A DNA stretch of 64,000 bases from Actinopolymorpha alba DSM 45243 (GTDB lineage: Bacteria; Actinomycetota; Actinomycetes; Propionibacteriales; Actinopolymorphaceae): contig NZ_KB892731.1 of the NCBI RefSeq assembly GCF_000373925.1, forward strand, positions 33,532-97,531, in the 5' to 3' direction. The notes under the pieces were generated by a model. That model ran no database searches. It was not told the origin of the DNA and worked only from the letters and a program-made list of their open reading frames with translations. Positions 25,700-35,210 of this stretch are shown here, one piece after another (positions within the stretch are counted from its first letter, which is position 1; the number at the start of each line of letters is the position of its first letter). Position numbers and translations under genes: made by a program.

Positions 25700-25906
25700 A
25701 GCTCGGTCACCTCCACAATCCCTATTGCCGCGCACATTACCGACCCAATCGCGTCGACCGGAGCCGAATGGCAAACCCACGTAAACCCTCGCTTTGTTTC
25801 GTACGACCAGATTGCGGATAGACCAGAGGGATATCGCGAAGGCGATGGTGACTCACTCGTCGCCCGCCGCGCGGGCCACGAGGTGAGCCGCCCGAGGGGA
25901 GCGATC

Positions 25907-26737
25907 TTGTTAGCGAAGATGAAGGATCGGTTGCGGCGCCCCCTTCGGATCGCACGATCGCTACCAGTCGTAGGAAACTCCTTCAGGAAACCCGATCTTG
26001 GCCGGGGCCTCGGTCCCGGAGCTGCGCATTACCGCGCCTACGTCGGCCCGCCCGAAGATTATGATCTCATCGGCGGGATACAGGTCGGCCTTCTGCTCGC
26101 CGCCGGACTGCGCGAACGCCACATTCTCGCCGATCTCGGCTGCGGATCACTTCGTGCCGGCCGGCTACTCATTCCTTACCTCGCACCCGGTCACTATTTC
26201 GGCCTCGAACCCAATCGCTGGCTGATCGAGGAGGCGGCGACACGGGAACTCGGCGCCGATCTGTTCAGACAACGCAAACCGGTGTTCCTTCACACCAACG
26301 ACTTCGGACTCTATCGGTTCGGTGTGGAGTTCGATTACGTACTCGCTCAGAGTATTTTTTCCCACACTTTTCCCGATCTGCTGATGACCGCGCTCCGTCG
26401 GGTCGAGGAAGCCTTGGCTCCGGGCGGGTTCCTGCTCGCGACCTATTTCGACGGCGAGGGGCCTCGGGAGCGATCGGGCTGGCTCTATCCGGGTTGCGTG
26501 ACCTACACCTGGGCCGAGCTGTGCGAAATCTTGGATCGATGTGGCCTCGCGGGCTACCCGATCGACTGGCCGCATCCTTATCAGCAGTGGTTCCTCGCCG
26601 CCCGGCACATTGATGGGGCAGCGGCGGCGGCGTTGGCCACGGCGATTCGTTCACCACGCGCGGACGCGTTACGCCGGGTCGGGCAGGCGGTGGGCCCGAC
26701 GCGAATCGAGCCGGATCCCGGCGTCGGGGTGCAATAA
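25907..26737 (+). CDS. class I SAM-dependent methyltransferase
   Basis: About 276 residues. The SAM-binding core is RHILADLGCGSLRAGRLLIPYLAPGHYFGLEPNRWLI, then FDYVLAQSIFSHTFPDLLMTALRRVEEALAPGGFLLATYF. The HFxxEP-like GLEPN and SHT features match the small-molecule methyltransferase group (methyltransf_11/25). TTG 25907 is chosen because GGGGAG lies five bases upstream; ATG 25919 is the alternative. The gene ends 69 bases inside the convergent periplasmic-binding-like gene, an unusually long overlap. It is the last recognisable glycan-cluster gene. Confidence 0.82.
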   Translation: MLAKMKDRLRRPLRIARSLPVVGNSFRKPDLGRGLGPGAAHYRAYVGPPEDYDLIGGIQVGLLLAAGLRERHILADLGCGSLRAGRLLIPYLAPGHYFGLEPNRWLIEEAATRELGADLFRQRKPVFLHTNDFGLYRFGVEFDYVLAQSIFSHTFPDLLMTALRRVEEALAPGGFLLATYFDGEGPRERSGWLYPGCVTYTWAELCEILDRCGLAGYPIDWPHPYQQWFLAARHIDGAAAAALATAIRSPRADALRRVGQAVGPTRIEPDPGVGVQ

Positions 26738-27580
26738 CGCGGCCAGTGCCTCCACCCCCTCGACGAGGCGTGGGCCAGGGCGGGCGAAGGACGCGCTCGC
26801 GTCCACGGCCCACACCGGCACCCCGCGCGGCAGCCGGCCTTCCGCGACCACCGCCTCCGCGAGTGACACCGATCCTGGGAGGTCATACCCGCAGGGCGCG
26901 CACACCACGACCTCCGGTGCCGCGGCGGCGACCGCCTCCCAGGTGGTGCGCTTCGAGCGTTCGCCAGCCCGGCCGAGCACCGGCATCCCACCCGCCCGCG
27001 TGACCATCTCCGGGATCCAGTGGCCCGGGGCGAACGGCGGATCTGTCCATTCGAGAACCATCGTGGGTACGCGGCGCCGGCCGCGTACCGCCACCTCGAC
27101 CGCGTCCAGGCGGGACCGAAGCCCGGCAACCAACGCTTGCGCGGCGTCCTCCCGGCCAACGGCCAGACCAAGCTGGACGAACGAACCCAGCACCTGCTCG
27201 AGGTCCTGCGGGTCGAGCGTGAGCACCTGCGCCCGGCACCCGAGGTAGGACAGGGCATCATCGACGACGGACACATCAACGGCACACACCGCACACAGGT
27301 CCTGCGTGACGACGAGGTCAGGGTCCAGTCCGCTCAGCGCCCCCTCGTCGAGATGATAGAGATCCTCGCCGGCTGCCATCCGGGCCGCGACGACCGCATC
27401 GATCTGCGCCGGCGGCAGCCCCTCCGGTAATGCGCTGGTGGAGACGACCCGCCGGGTACGAGCCTGCGGCGGGTAGTCGCACTCGAAGGTCACCCCGACG
27501 ACGCTGTCACCCGCGCCGAGGGCGAACAGCGCCTCGGTGGCCGATGGGAGCAACGACACGATCTTCAACGGACGCCCCAT
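26669..27580 (-). CDS. BtuF-like cobalamin-binding domain protein (no signal peptide)
   Basis: The 303-residue product has the class III substrate-binding fold: IVSLLPSATEALFALGAGDSVVGVTFECDYP, DPDLVVTQDLCAVC, VVCAPCGYDLPGS and WAVDASASFARPGPRLVEGVEALA. These segments match COG0614 cobalamin/iron-siderophore binding proteins. There is no signal peptide or lipobox and no adjacent permease or ATPase, so it may be cytoplasmic or work in corrinoid salvage or sensing. ATG 27580 begins exactly at the fold; ATG 27601 is possible. Confidence 0.8.
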   Translation of the reverse strand: MGRPLKIVSLLPSATEALFALGAGDSVVGVTFECDYPPQARTRRVVSTSALPEGLPPAQIDAVVAARMAAGEDLYHLDEGALSGLDPDLVVTQDLCAVCAVDVSVVDDALSYLGCRAQVLTLDPQDLEQVLGSFVQLGLAVGREDAAQALVAGLRSRLDAVEVAVRGRRRVPTMVLEWTDPPFAPGHWIPEMVTRAGGMPVLGRAGERSKRTTWEAVAAAAPEVVVCAPCGYDLPGSVSLAEAVVAEGRLPRGVPVWAVDASASFARPGPRLVEGVEALAALLHPDAGIRLDSRRAHRLPDPA

Positions 27581-27657
27581 CTGAACGAGCGTAGCTCCCA
27601 TCGGCGCCGGTCACGGTGAAGACATGTCACCGACAAACGGGCATATCTCTTACTGGG

Positions 27658-28599
27658 TCAGCGGATCGGTGATTCGTAGACGAACAGTTCGGTGCCCGCG
27701 GTCTCCTCACCATCGTCGGGTGCGGCGAGCAGGCGCAGCTTGTTACCGGCCACCTCGAGTGCAACCGGGTTACGGGTCATCACGTGGCCGGCAGTGGAGA
27801 ACTCCGGGAACGGAACCTCATGCAGGATCCGGTTGTCGCGCAGGTCGCGCAGCACCAGTCCACCAAGCTCGTAGCTACCGCCTTCGGGGCGGGCCAGACC
27901 GGTGACGCCGGAGCAGATCTGCTTACGCCAACCGGCGTAATCGCAATCCTGGTAATCGATCAGGTGGTCCTCGTTCGCCTGCTTGGTGAGCTGGCGACCG
28001 CTCCGCGTCCAGGAGTACAACGTCCGCGAACCCCAGCTCACGCCGTGGACATTGCCGCTGACCCGGTCGCGAACCACCCCACCTACGTGGTCGGCTACCC
28101 GGAACTCTTCAGAAACTTGGTACGTCGTGGGGTCGAGCCGATAGACGATTGCCTTACTGTTCGGGCGATACTCGGCGACCGGCACCCACACCGACGTGCC
28201 GTCGAAGTCGATGCCGCCCGGGTGATAAACGGTGCCCTCGCCGAGCTTCACGTCCTTGAGCAGCTTCCCCTGCCGGTCCAGGACGAGCACGTGTCCGACG
28301 CCCTTGCCCGGCGTACGGTCGTATCCGTCAACGGGCTCCGGGTATCGCACCGGCGCTTCGATGATCTCCACGGTCGACAGGAAGATCTTGTCGCCGACTA
28401 GCGCCAAGCCCTGCGGATGGTACGTGGGGAAGCGCAGCGGGATCTTCTGCACTCGCGTCCATACCGTCGACCGGGTGGTCTGGGCCAAGGCGGCCGTTAC
28501 CCGATCGTCGCGGTGCTGCTCCTCGGCCTGTGCCGACGTCGCGAGCAAGGCCGCTGCTGCCAGGGATCCAGCGAGGCCCACCATGAGCGCGCGTCGCAT
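27658..28599 (-). CDS. secreted beta-propeller-like protein (DUF6454-like)
   Basis: The 313-residue product has a Sec signal peptide (MRRALMVGLAGSLAAAALLA, cleavage near SAQA-EE). The mature part has repeated strands such as YHPQGLALVGDKIFLSTVEI, GHVLVLDRQGKLLKDVKL, YHPGGIDFDGTSVWVPVAEY and VYRLDPTTYQVSEEF, typical of a six-bladed propeller. It resembles a family of secreted proteins of unknown function found in actinobacteria and fungi, probably DUF6454 (from memory). AGGAGG lies eight bases upstream of ATG 28599. The role is unknown; two Cys suggest one disulfide. Confidence 0.75.
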   Translation of the reverse strand: MRRALMVGLAGSLAAAALLATSAQAEEQHRDDRVTAALAQTTRSTVWTRVQKIPLRFPTYHPQGLALVGDKIFLSTVEIIEAPVRYPEPVDGYDRTPGKGVGHVLVLDRQGKLLKDVKLGEGTVYHPGGIDFDGTSVWVPVAEYRPNSKAIVYRLDPTTYQVSEEFRVADHVGGVVRDRVSGNVHGVSWGSRTLYSWTRSGRQLTKQANEDHLIDYQDCDYAGWRKQICSGVTGLARPEGGSYELGGLVLRDLRDNRILHEVPFPEFSTAGHVMTRNPVALEVAGNKLRLLAAPDDGEETAGTELFVYESPIR

Positions 28600-28733
28600 G
28601 TCGTTCCTCCTCAGGTTGCGCGTATCTGCCACCGGATCGTGGAGGTCCTTGCTGGCGGTGCGGTTGCGTACGCGTGTCCGCTGGCGGAAGTCTTGGGGCT
28701 GGTCGCAGACGCCTCGGGACAACGGTCCCGGAT

Positions 28734-29579
28734 CTAGCTGCCAAACCGCGCGGCCAGCGCCGAGAGAAACGCCACGACGCCGGCGGGCCCGTCGACCACG
28801 ATGTCCGCCCGCTCGGCCAACGCGGTCACCTCGGTCGATCCCGAGCACACGAGCAATCCGTCGAGCCCCTCGGAACGCAGTTCCTCCACCGCGTCGTACG
28901 CCGGAAGGTCTCCGAGGTCATCGCCGGTGTAGCTCACGGCGCGGACACCCACCTCGGCAACCAGACTCCGCAGTGCGGTGCCTTTGTGCATGCCCGCCGG
29001 CTTCAGCTCGAGCACCATCCGCCCCGGTTGCACAGAAAGACCGTGCGCAGACGCAAGCTCCGTCAGCGGCTCGGTGAGCAGGGCGCCAGCTGCCGCGGGA
29101 TCCGCGGCTCGCCGGAAGTGCACCGCGACCGCGCGTCCCTTGTCCTCGATCGCAGTCCCGGGCGGCGCACCCAACCGCGAGAGCAGCTCCGGCAATCCCC
29201 GGCGTACCTCCTCCACGCCGGGATCAACCGACGGCGCGGTGATCTCGCCCGTACGCGCGTCCCAGCGTTCCTCGCCGTAGTGGCCGACGACCAGCAGGCC
29301 GGCGAGCTCAGGGACACCCGCGAAACCTCCGAGGCGTACGACGACCTCGGCCGGGCGGCCCGTCACGATCGCCAGGGCCCGGAAGTGCGGCGCGAGCCGT
29401 GACAGCGCGGGGACCACCGCCGGATGCGCGAAGGCGCGCTCAGGATCGTCGACGATCGGCGAGAGGACGCCGTCGAAGTCGAACGCCAGCATCGCCTCGC
29501 CGGGGTGCTCGACCAGCGCGCGGAGTCCGGCCACGCCAGCCGGCGTCCGCGGCTGCGGCAGCTCGCCAGAGACCGTCAT
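28734..29579 (-). CDS. otsB: trehalose-6-phosphate phosphatase
   Basis: The 281-residue HAD-superfamily protein has AFDFDGVLSPIVDDP (motif I, DxD), VTGRPAEVVVRL (motif II), KPAGMHKGTALRSL (motif III Lys) and YTGDDLGDLPAYDAV (motif IV GDD). It removes phosphate from trehalose-6-phosphate to give trehalose, acting downstream of OtsA at 33567. It lies 24 bp after the DUF3263 gene on the same strand, an arrangement I recall as common in actinobacteria. ATG 29579 lacks a clear ribosome-binding site, so the start may differ by a few codons. Confidence 0.9.
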   Translation of the reverse strand: MTVSGELPQPRTPAGVAGLRALVEHPGEAMLAFDFDGVLSPIVDDPERAFAHPAVVPALSRLAPHFRALAIVTGRPAEVVVRLGGFAGVPELAGLLVVGHYGEERWDARTGEITAPSVDPGVEEVRRGLPELLSRLGAPPGTAIEDKGRAVAVHFRRAADPAAAGALLTEPLTELASAHGLSVQPGRMVLELKPAGMHKGTALRSLVAEVGVRAVSYTGDDLGDLPAYDAVEELRSEGLDGLLVCSGSTEVTALAERADIVVDGPAGVVAFLSALAARFGS

Positions 29580-29602
29580 CGGCAGCAGGCGGAAGGAATG
29601 GG

Positions 29603-29941
29603 TCAGACCTCGACGCCGAGCCGGCGAGCGGCGCGCGCCCGCTGGCGGCTTGACCGCAACCGGCGCAACCGCTTCACGAGGAGCGGGTCGAAGGCCAGCG
29701 CGTCCGAGCGGTCGATGAGGGCGTTGAGGACCTGGTAGTAGCGGGTCGCTGACATTCCGAACTGGTCGCGGATCGCCTGCTCCTTGGCGCCGGCGTACTT
29801 CCACCACTGGCGCTCGAAGGTGAGGATCTGCTGGTCACGCTCGGAGAGTTCCTCTCCACCGCGTGCCGAGGCCTCTGCGGTAGACGCGCTCGGCGTGGTG
29901 CCTGGCCCCGTAGCTGGATCCATTGCAGCGTCCATACCCAA
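29603..29941 (-). CDS. DUF3263 family protein
   Basis: The 112-residue product has the conserved block LSERDQQILTFERQWWKYAG followed by AKEQAIRDQFGMSATRYYQVLNALIDR and KRLRRLRSSRQRARAARRLG, the signature of DUF3263. The sequence looks like a sigma-70 region 4-like or helix-turn-helix domain (TRYYQVLNAL), suggesting DNA binding. TTG 29941 sits five bases after GGAGGG and is preferred; ATG 29935 is also possible. It is divergent from the amidase gene across a 125-bp gap and probably co-transcribed with otsB. Confidence 0.88.
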   Translation of the reverse strand: MGMDAAMDPATGPGTTPSASTAEASARGGEELSERDQQILTFERQWWKYAGAKEQAIRDQFGMSATRYYQVLNALIDRSDALAFDPLLVKRLRRLRSSRQRARAARRLGVEV

Positions 29942-30036
29942 GCGTTCCCTCCGGTTCGATCAGCAGCGACAGTCATGGTACGCACCGAACCACAACTGTG
30001 TCATTCGCCGTGGCGAGGTTGGCCGATCGGCCCGCA

Positions 30037-30060
30037 ATGGTCCACCGTACGGTGCACCAT
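30037..30060. promoter_or_regulatory. 24-bp near-perfect palindrome upstream of amidase gene
   Basis: The half-sites ATGGTCCACCGT and ACGGTGCACCAT are reverse complements except at one position per arm, with the perfect core CACCGTACGGTG at 30043-30054. It ends 6 bases before the amidase ATG and lies in the divergent DUF3263/amidase gap, where a bound repressor would block the amidase ribosome site and promoter. A second perfect palindrome, GGCCGATCGGCC, lies just upstream at 30021-30032. Confidence 0.55.
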
Positions 30061-30066
30061 TGCTCG

Positions 30067-31599
30067 ATGTCCCTTGATCCCTCGCCATCGACGGCCGACG
30101 CGGCCGAGCTCGACGCCCACGCTCTCGGTCGCCGCTACGCGTCCGGGGCCACCTCCGCGGCCGACGTGGCCGCCACGCTCCTACGCCGGATCGAGGAGAT
30201 CGACAGGTCCGGCCCCACCCTCCGATCGGTCATCGAGACCAACCCGGACGCTGCCGCACTCGCCGCCGAGCTCGACAGCGAACGCGCGGACGGCCGGGTA
30301 CGCGGCCCCCTGCACGGTATCCCGGTCCTGGTCAAGGACAACATCGACACCGCGGACGGCATGCACACGACCGCGGGCTCCCGCGCGCTCCTCGACAGCC
30401 GGCCGCTCGCGGACGCGCCCCTGGTCAGTGCGTTGCGCGCGGCCGGGGCGGTCATCCTTGGCAAGGCCAACCTGTCGGAGTGGGCGAACTTCCGTTCCAT
30501 CTACTCCTCGTCCGGATGGAGCGCCGTCGGCGGGCTCGGCGTCAACCCGCACGCTCTCGACCGGTCGGCTGGTGGGTCGTCGTCCGGTTCCGCGGCGGCG
30601 GTCGCTGCCGGGCTCGCGCCGCTGGCGGTCGGTACGGAGACGGACGGGTCGATCGTCTGTCCCGCATCCCTGTGCGGGGTGGTCGGCATCAAGCCCACCG
30701 TCGGCCTGATCCCGCGTACCGGAATCGTCCCCATCTCGCACAGCCAGGACACGGCGGGTCCCATCGCCCGGACGGTGGCCGACGCCGCCCTCCTGCTCGG
30801 CGTGCTCGCCGGCACTGCGAGCGACGACCCGGCCACCCTCCAGCGCGGCCGTACGGCGCACTCCGACTACACGGGATTCTGCCGCCGCGACGGTCTGCGC
30901 GGCGCTCGGATCGGCCTGCCCCGCAAGGGACTGTGGGGGTACGCACCGCGCGCGGACGCCCTCGCGGAGCAGGCGGTCCGGCTGCTCGCCGCCGAGGGTG
31001 CGACCATCGTCGACCCGGCCGACCTGCCGGTCGTCAGCGACCTCAGCTCCAGCACCTGCGAGGGCACGGTGCTGACGACGGAGTTCAAGGTCGACATCGA
31101 GGCGTATCTCGCCACCCGCGGTCCGGGCGCGCCGCGAAGCCTCGCCGACCTGATCGCGTTCAACGAGGCAAACGCGGACACCGAGCTCCAGTACTTCGGG
31201 CAGGAACGCTTCGAGGACGCGATGAACACCCGTGGCCTCGACGACCCCGCCTACCTCGAAGCCCTCGCGACCTGCCGCCGGCTCGCGCGCGCGGAGGGGA
31301 TCGACGCGGCACTTCGCGCCCACGACCTCGACGCATTGGTGATGCCGGCCTACCCGCCGGCCTGGAAGATCGACCTGGCGAACGGCGACCACCTGTCCGG
31401 CGGCTGTTCCCAGCCGGCCGCGCTGGCTGGCTATCCGGTGGTCTCGGTGCCGTGCGGTGTCACCGACGGCCTTCCGGTGGGGCTCGCCTTCATGGGTACG
31501 GCGTGGAGCGAGCCGACGCTGATCAGGTTGGCGTACGCCTTCGAGCAGGCGCTCGACCTGTCGCTCCGGCCGGGGTACCGCCCGCCAGCGGCCGGCTGA
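30067..31599 (+). CDS. amidase (amidase signature family)
   Basis: The 510-residue product carries the amidase signature: the catalytic Lys in [15 protein letters not shown], the Gly/Ser-rich segment [38 protein letters not shown] with the cis-Ser and nucleophile Ser, and [18 protein letters not shown]. It hydrolyses carboxylic amides; the substrate is unknown. The C-terminal region [27 protein letters not shown] is normal for the family, as is the length. No ribosome site precedes ATG 30067, but the palindrome just upstream supports transcription starting close by. Confidence 0.88.
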   Translation: MSLDPSPSTADAAELDAHALGRRYASGATSAADVAATLLRRIEEIDRSGPTLRSVIETNPDAAALAAELDSERADGRVRGPLHGIPVLVKDNIDTADGMHTTAGSRALLDSRPLADAPLVSALRAAGAVILGKANLSEWANFRSIYSSSGWSAVGGLGVNPHALDRSAGGSSSGSAAAVAAGLAPLAVGTETDGSIVCPASLCGVVGIKPTVGLIPRTGIVPISHSQDTAGPIARTVADAALLLGVLAGTASDDPATLQRGRTAHSDYTGFCRRDGLRGARIGLPRKGLWGYAPRADALAEQAVRLLAAEGATIVDPADLPVVSDLSSSTCEGTVLTTEFKVDIEAYLATRGPGAPRSLADLIAFNEANADTELQYFGQERFEDAMNTRGLDDPAYLEALATCRRLARAEGIDAALRAHDLDALVMPAYPPAWKIDLANGDHLSGGCSQPAALAGYPVVSVPCGVTDGLPVGLAFMGTAWSEPTLIRLAYAFEQALDLSLRPGYRPPAAG

Positions 31600-31661
31600 C
31601 CGGAGTGGGCATTCCGGATGCTGAGAAATCGAGGACGAACCCCTGGCAAGTTCAACGCCGG

Positions 31662-32018
31662 TCAGCAGGCGCAGAGGCAGAACGGGTGACCGACCGGGTC
31701 GAGGAACACCCGGAACGTCGTACCCGGTTGGTAGTCCGCCTTGCGGGCACCAAGCTCGAGGACCTGCTTCTCCGCCACATCGAGGTCGGTCACCTCAACG
31801 TCGACATGGGCCTGCTGCGGCCGCTCTTTGCCCGGCCAGATCGGCGGCTGCCAGTCATCCGCGCGCTGGAACGCCAGGCCGACACCGTCGTCGCCGCGCA
31901 GCGTCACCCAGTCGCCGTCGCCGTCGAGCGAGCCGCCGATGACCGAGCGATAGAACTCCGCGAGCGACCTGGGCTCTGGGCAGTCGAGCGCGACCACTCC
32001 GAGTTTGCCGACAGCCAT
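31662..32018 (-). CDS. VOC-family (glyoxalase/bleomycin-resistance-like) protein
   Basis: The 118-residue product has the two beta-alpha-beta-beta-beta modules of the vicinal-oxygen-chelate fold: VVALDCPEPRSLAEFYRSVIGG, then AHVDVEVTDLDVAEKQVLELGA and FRVFLDPVGHPFCLCAC. The DPVGHPFCL tail is typical of this subgroup. AGGAGGT lies five bases upstream of ATG 32018. Substrate unknown. Confidence 0.85.
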   Translation of the reverse strand: MAVGKLGVVALDCPEPRSLAEFYRSVIGGSLDGDGDWVTLRGDDGVGLAFQRADDWQPPIWPGKERPQQAHVDVEVTDLDVAEKQVLELGARKADYQPGTTFRVFLDPVGHPFCLCAC

Positions 32019-32146
32019 GGGGACCTCCTGAGTTTTCGACCTTTGCTCCGAAACCTGCGTACGCATTATGGCGGTTACGGCGACCGAATATCAACCGGCA
32101 TCACGTTTTTACTGGTGTCGATCCACCCCCCGCCCCAGCGCTGCGC

Positions 32147-32238
32147 GGAATGATCACGTTTACGTGGTCATTACCTGCCTCGCACGGTGTCGGTGCCATG
32201 TGAAGCAGGGAATGACCACGTAAACGTGATCATTCCGG
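32147..32238. repeat. 33-bp inverted repeat (large hairpin) in 370-bp intergenic gap
   Basis: Left arm 32147-32179 and right arm 32206-32238 are reverse complements with one mismatch; the central 24 bases (AATGATCACGTTTACGTGG...) match perfectly. Each arm is itself almost palindromic around GTTTAC. Outside this hairpin, the gap 32019-32388 between the VOC gene and the oxidoreductase gene shows nothing recognisable except the ribosome site AAAGGGAG before 32389. Confidence 0.85.
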
Positions 32239-32388
32239 GCCCCACGAGGGGCCGGTACCGGACGGCTTCCGACCAAGGGTTGAACGGATCCCGACTCCGG
32301 CCGGTGGCACCCAAGTAGCGTCCAGGACAGGGTGCGCCCAAGACCCGCGCCCTGGCAGCAACCGGAAGCCAACAGGAAAGGGAGTCGT

Positions 32389-33384
32389 ATGCACCCCCGG
32401 ATCCGCTGGGGCATCGTCGCGACCGGAAACATCGCCACCGTCTTCGCCCGTGACCTCGCCCTGCTCGCCGACCACGAGGTGGTGGCCGTCGGGTCACGAA
32501 GTCTCGAGCGGGCGAAGACGTTCGCCGAGAAGTACGACGTACGCCGGGCCTACGGGTCGTACACCGAGGTGGCCGATGACCCCGACGTCGATGTGGTCTA
32601 TGTCGCCACACCGCACTCGGACCACCTGGCCACCGCGCGGTACGCGATCCAGGCCGGAAAGGCGGTGCTCTGCGAGAAGGCACTCACGGTCAACGCCGCG
32701 GAGGCGCGGGAGCTGATCGCCCTCGCCCGGGAGAAGCAGGTCTTCCTGATGGAGGCCATGTGGATGCGTTGCAACCCGCTTCACCTGCGGCTTCGTGAGC
32801 TGGTCGCGGCCGGCGCCATCGGCGAGCCCCGCTCGGTGCAGGCGAGCCTCGGTTTCCTCGCCACGTACGACCCGAACGACCGGTTGTTCGCTCCGGAGCT
32901 TGCCGGCGGGGCCCTCCTCGACGTCGGCGTCTATCCGGTGAGCCTGGCCCACCATCTACTGGGGGCACCGCGGAGTGTCCGCGCGACGGGAACCCTCGCG
33001 CCGACCGGCGTGGACGCCACGGTCGGGATGCTGCTCGACTACGACGGTGACGCGGTCGCCAACCTGACCGGCTCGCTCACCGGCTCCCTCCCCAACACCG
33101 CCTCGGTCGCCGGCACCGACGGCTGGATCGACCTGCCGCGCAGTTTCCACGACACCCACCAGTTCACCCTCCACCGGCCGGACGGCGAAGATCCGGAGAC
33201 GTACGCCGTCGAACTCCTCGGCGTCGGGTACACCTACGAGGCCATGGAGGTCGCCCGCTGCCTCCGGGACGGGTTGCTCGAGAGTCCCCTGGTGTCCTGG
33301 GCCGACAGCCTGGCGGTCATGGAGGTGCTCGACGCGGCCCGCGGCCAGCTCGGAGTCCGTTATCCAGGTGACGACGCTACGTAG
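32389..33384 (+). CDS. Gfo/Idh/MocA-family oxidoreductase
   Basis: The 331-residue product has an N-terminal Rossmann fold (RWGIVATGNIATVFARDL, an AxGxIA variant of GxGxxG) and the conserved VLCEKALTVNAAEARELIALA. This contains the EK(P/A) motif with the Lys near the active site, and GGALLDVGVYPVSLAHHLLGAP, where Asp and His are the usual catalytic residues. It probably oxidises or reduces a sugar or cyclitol using NAD(P). The ATG follows AAAGGGAG. The substrate cannot be told from context. Confidence 0.87.
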   Translation: MHPRIRWGIVATGNIATVFARDLALLADHEVVAVGSRSLERAKTFAEKYDVRRAYGSYTEVADDPDVDVVYVATPHSDHLATARYAIQAGKAVLCEKALTVNAAEARELIALAREKQVFLMEAMWMRCNPLHLRLRELVAAGAIGEPRSVQASLGFLATYDPNDRLFAPELAGGALLDVGVYPVSLAHHLLGAPRSVRATGTLAPTGVDATVGMLLDYDGDAVANLTGSLTGSLPNTASVAGTDGWIDLPRSFHDTHQFTLHRPDGEDPETYAVELLGVGYTYEAMEVARCLRDGLLESPLVSWADSLAVMEVLDAARGQLGVRYPGDDAT

Positions 33385-33566
33385 ACGTCAAGATGCTCTA
33401 CGTGTGGAGGTGTACGGATCTCCCGAGGATCCCGCGCCGCTCGCCGCGTGGATCCAGCCCCTCACGAGGTTCGCCCGTCCGGGCCCGCCCCCACTGGGTG
33501 GATCCAGCCCTACCCCGCTCGTCCACGTAGTGTCGAGTAGGAACCAACTGAGGGAGTTGAGACCCA

Positions 33567-35210
33567 GTGCCCGCCGACATCCCGGCGCCGTCGCGAACCA
33601 CTCCGTCCACGACCACGGCTCTCCCAAGAGGATCGTCACCTAGCCCGTCAGCCGGCGCGCCACTCGCACCCGCCGCCCCACTCGCACCTGCTGACCCGCT
33701 CGCACCCGCTGACCCGTTCACACCGGCCGTCGCGACGCAGGGCACCGAAGTAACGCCGGCCGAGACGACGACCTCCGCACCCAGCACGGATAAGAAGCGG
33801 GTCCGCCCGAACTCGGCCAAGTCCGCGTTCGTCGTCGTCGCCAACCGCCTGCCCGTCGACCGGACGGACAGGCCCGACGGCACCACCACCTGGCGCCGGA
33901 GTCCGGGTGGGCTCGTCACCGCCCTCGACCCCGTGATGCGCGCCAACAAGGGTGCGTGGATCGGCTGGGCGGGCGGCACCGGCGAGGCACCCGCGCCCTT
34001 CGACGAAGCCGGCATGCACCTCGTCTCGGTCCCTCTCTCCCAAGACGACGTGGAGATGTACTACGAGGGCTTCTCCAATGCCACCATCTGGCCGCTCTAC
34101 CACGACGTCATCGCTCCGCCCGTCCACCGCCGGGAGTGGTGGGACTCCTACGTGCAGGTCAACCGCAGGTTCGCGGAGGCAGCGGCGGCCTCGGCCGGTT
34201 TCGGCGCCCTGGTCTGGGTGCACGACTACCAACTCCAGCTCGTGCCCGAGATGCTGCGCGAACTCCGGCCCGACCTGCGGATCGGCTTCTTCCTGCACAT
34301 CCCGTTCCCGCCCGTCGAGCTGTACGCCCGACTGCCGTGGCGCCAGCAGATTCTGCGCGGCCTGCTCGGCGCCGACCTGATCGGGTTCCAGCGACCCGGT
34401 GCCGCCTCGAACTTCATCCGGCTGACCCGTCGCCTGCTCGGCTACCAGACCCAGCGTGACCGGATCTTCCTGCCCGACGGCCGGGTCGTCCATGCGCGTT
34501 CGTTCCCCATCTCGATCGACGTCGGCGAGTTGGAGGAGATCGCCCGCCGGCCCGAGACGGAGCGTCGAGCCTGGGAGATCCGCGAGGAGATCGGCGCGCC
34601 GGTCAAGATCCTGCTCGGCATCGACCGGCTCGACTACACCAAGGGGATCGCCGAACGCATCTACGCGTTCTCCGAACTCCTCGACGAGGGGCTGCTCACG
34701 CCCGACGAAGCGACGTTCATCCAGATCGCGACGCCGAGCCGCGAACGCGTCGAGCAGTACCAACTCCTGAGGGACGAGGTCGAGCTCGCGGTCGGCCGGG
34801 TCAACGGCGTACACGGCCGGATCGGGCGACCCGCCGTGACGTACCTCCATTCCTCCCACGACCGTTCGGAGCTGGCCGCGTTGTTCCGGACCGCCGACGT
34901 CATGGTGGTGACGCCGCTGCGGGACGGCATGAACCTCGTCGCCAAGGAGTACGTCGCCTGCCGTTACGACCACACCGGAGTCCTCCTTCTCAGCGAATTC
35001 GCCGGCGCCGCCGACGAGTTCCGGCAAGCTCTTCTCGTGAACCCATACGACGTGGACGGGCTCAAACGCTCAATCCTCGAGGCGCTGCGGATGGAGCCGC
35101 GGGAGGCGACCCGCAAGATGCGGGCGATGCGGCGGCATCTCGTGGAGCACGACGTCGACCGGTGGGCGAGTTCGTTCCTTTCTGCCCTGACGGAGGGGAC
35201 CCACCCATGA
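33567..35210 (+). CDS. otsA: alpha,alpha-trehalose-phosphate synthase (UDP/GDP-forming)
   Basis: The 547-residue product is a canonical GT20 enzyme: [14 protein letters not shown] (residue 89 on), [49 protein letters not shown] (about 350) and [16 protein letters not shown] (about 448). Arg/Lys in DRLDYTKG bind phosphate. The first 85 residues are an unusual Pro/Ala/Ser/Thr-rich extension with [14 protein letters not shown] repeats, probably disordered; the gene could start further in. It makes trehalose-6-phosphate for OtsB (28734). Its stop overlaps the next start (ATGA), so the kinase gene is co-transcribed. Confidence 0.93.
   Translation: MPADIPAPSRTTPSTTTALPRGSSPSPSAGAPLAPAAPLAPADPLAPADPFTPAVATQGTEVTPAETTTSAPSTDKKRVRPNSAKSAFVVVANRLPVDRTDRPDGTTTWRRSPGGLVTALDPVMRANKGAWIGWAGGTGEAPAPFDEAGMHLVSVPLSQDDVEMYYEGFSNATIWPLYHDVIAPPVHRREWWDSYVQVNRRFAEAAAASAGFGALVWVHDYQLQLVPEMLRELRPDLRIGFFLHIPFPPVELYARLPWRQQILRGLLGADLIGFQRPGAASNFIRLTRRLLGYQTQRDRIFLPDGRVVHARSFPISIDVGELEEIARRPETERRAWEIREEIGAPVKILLGIDRLDYTKGIAERIYAFSELLDEGLLTPDEATFIQIATPSRERVEQYQLLRDEVELAVGRVNGVHGRIGRPAVTYLHSSHDRSELAALFRTADVMVVTPLRDGMNLVAKEYVACRYDHTGVLLLSEFAGAADEFRQALLVNPYDVDGLKRSILEALRMEPREATRKMRAMRRHLVEHDVDRWASSFLSALTEGTHP

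Noticed and set aside
30181-31392. 403-codon open frame on the minus strand
   Set aside because: Antisense to the amidase, whose signature motifs are unmistakable; no recognisable protein in the opposite frame.
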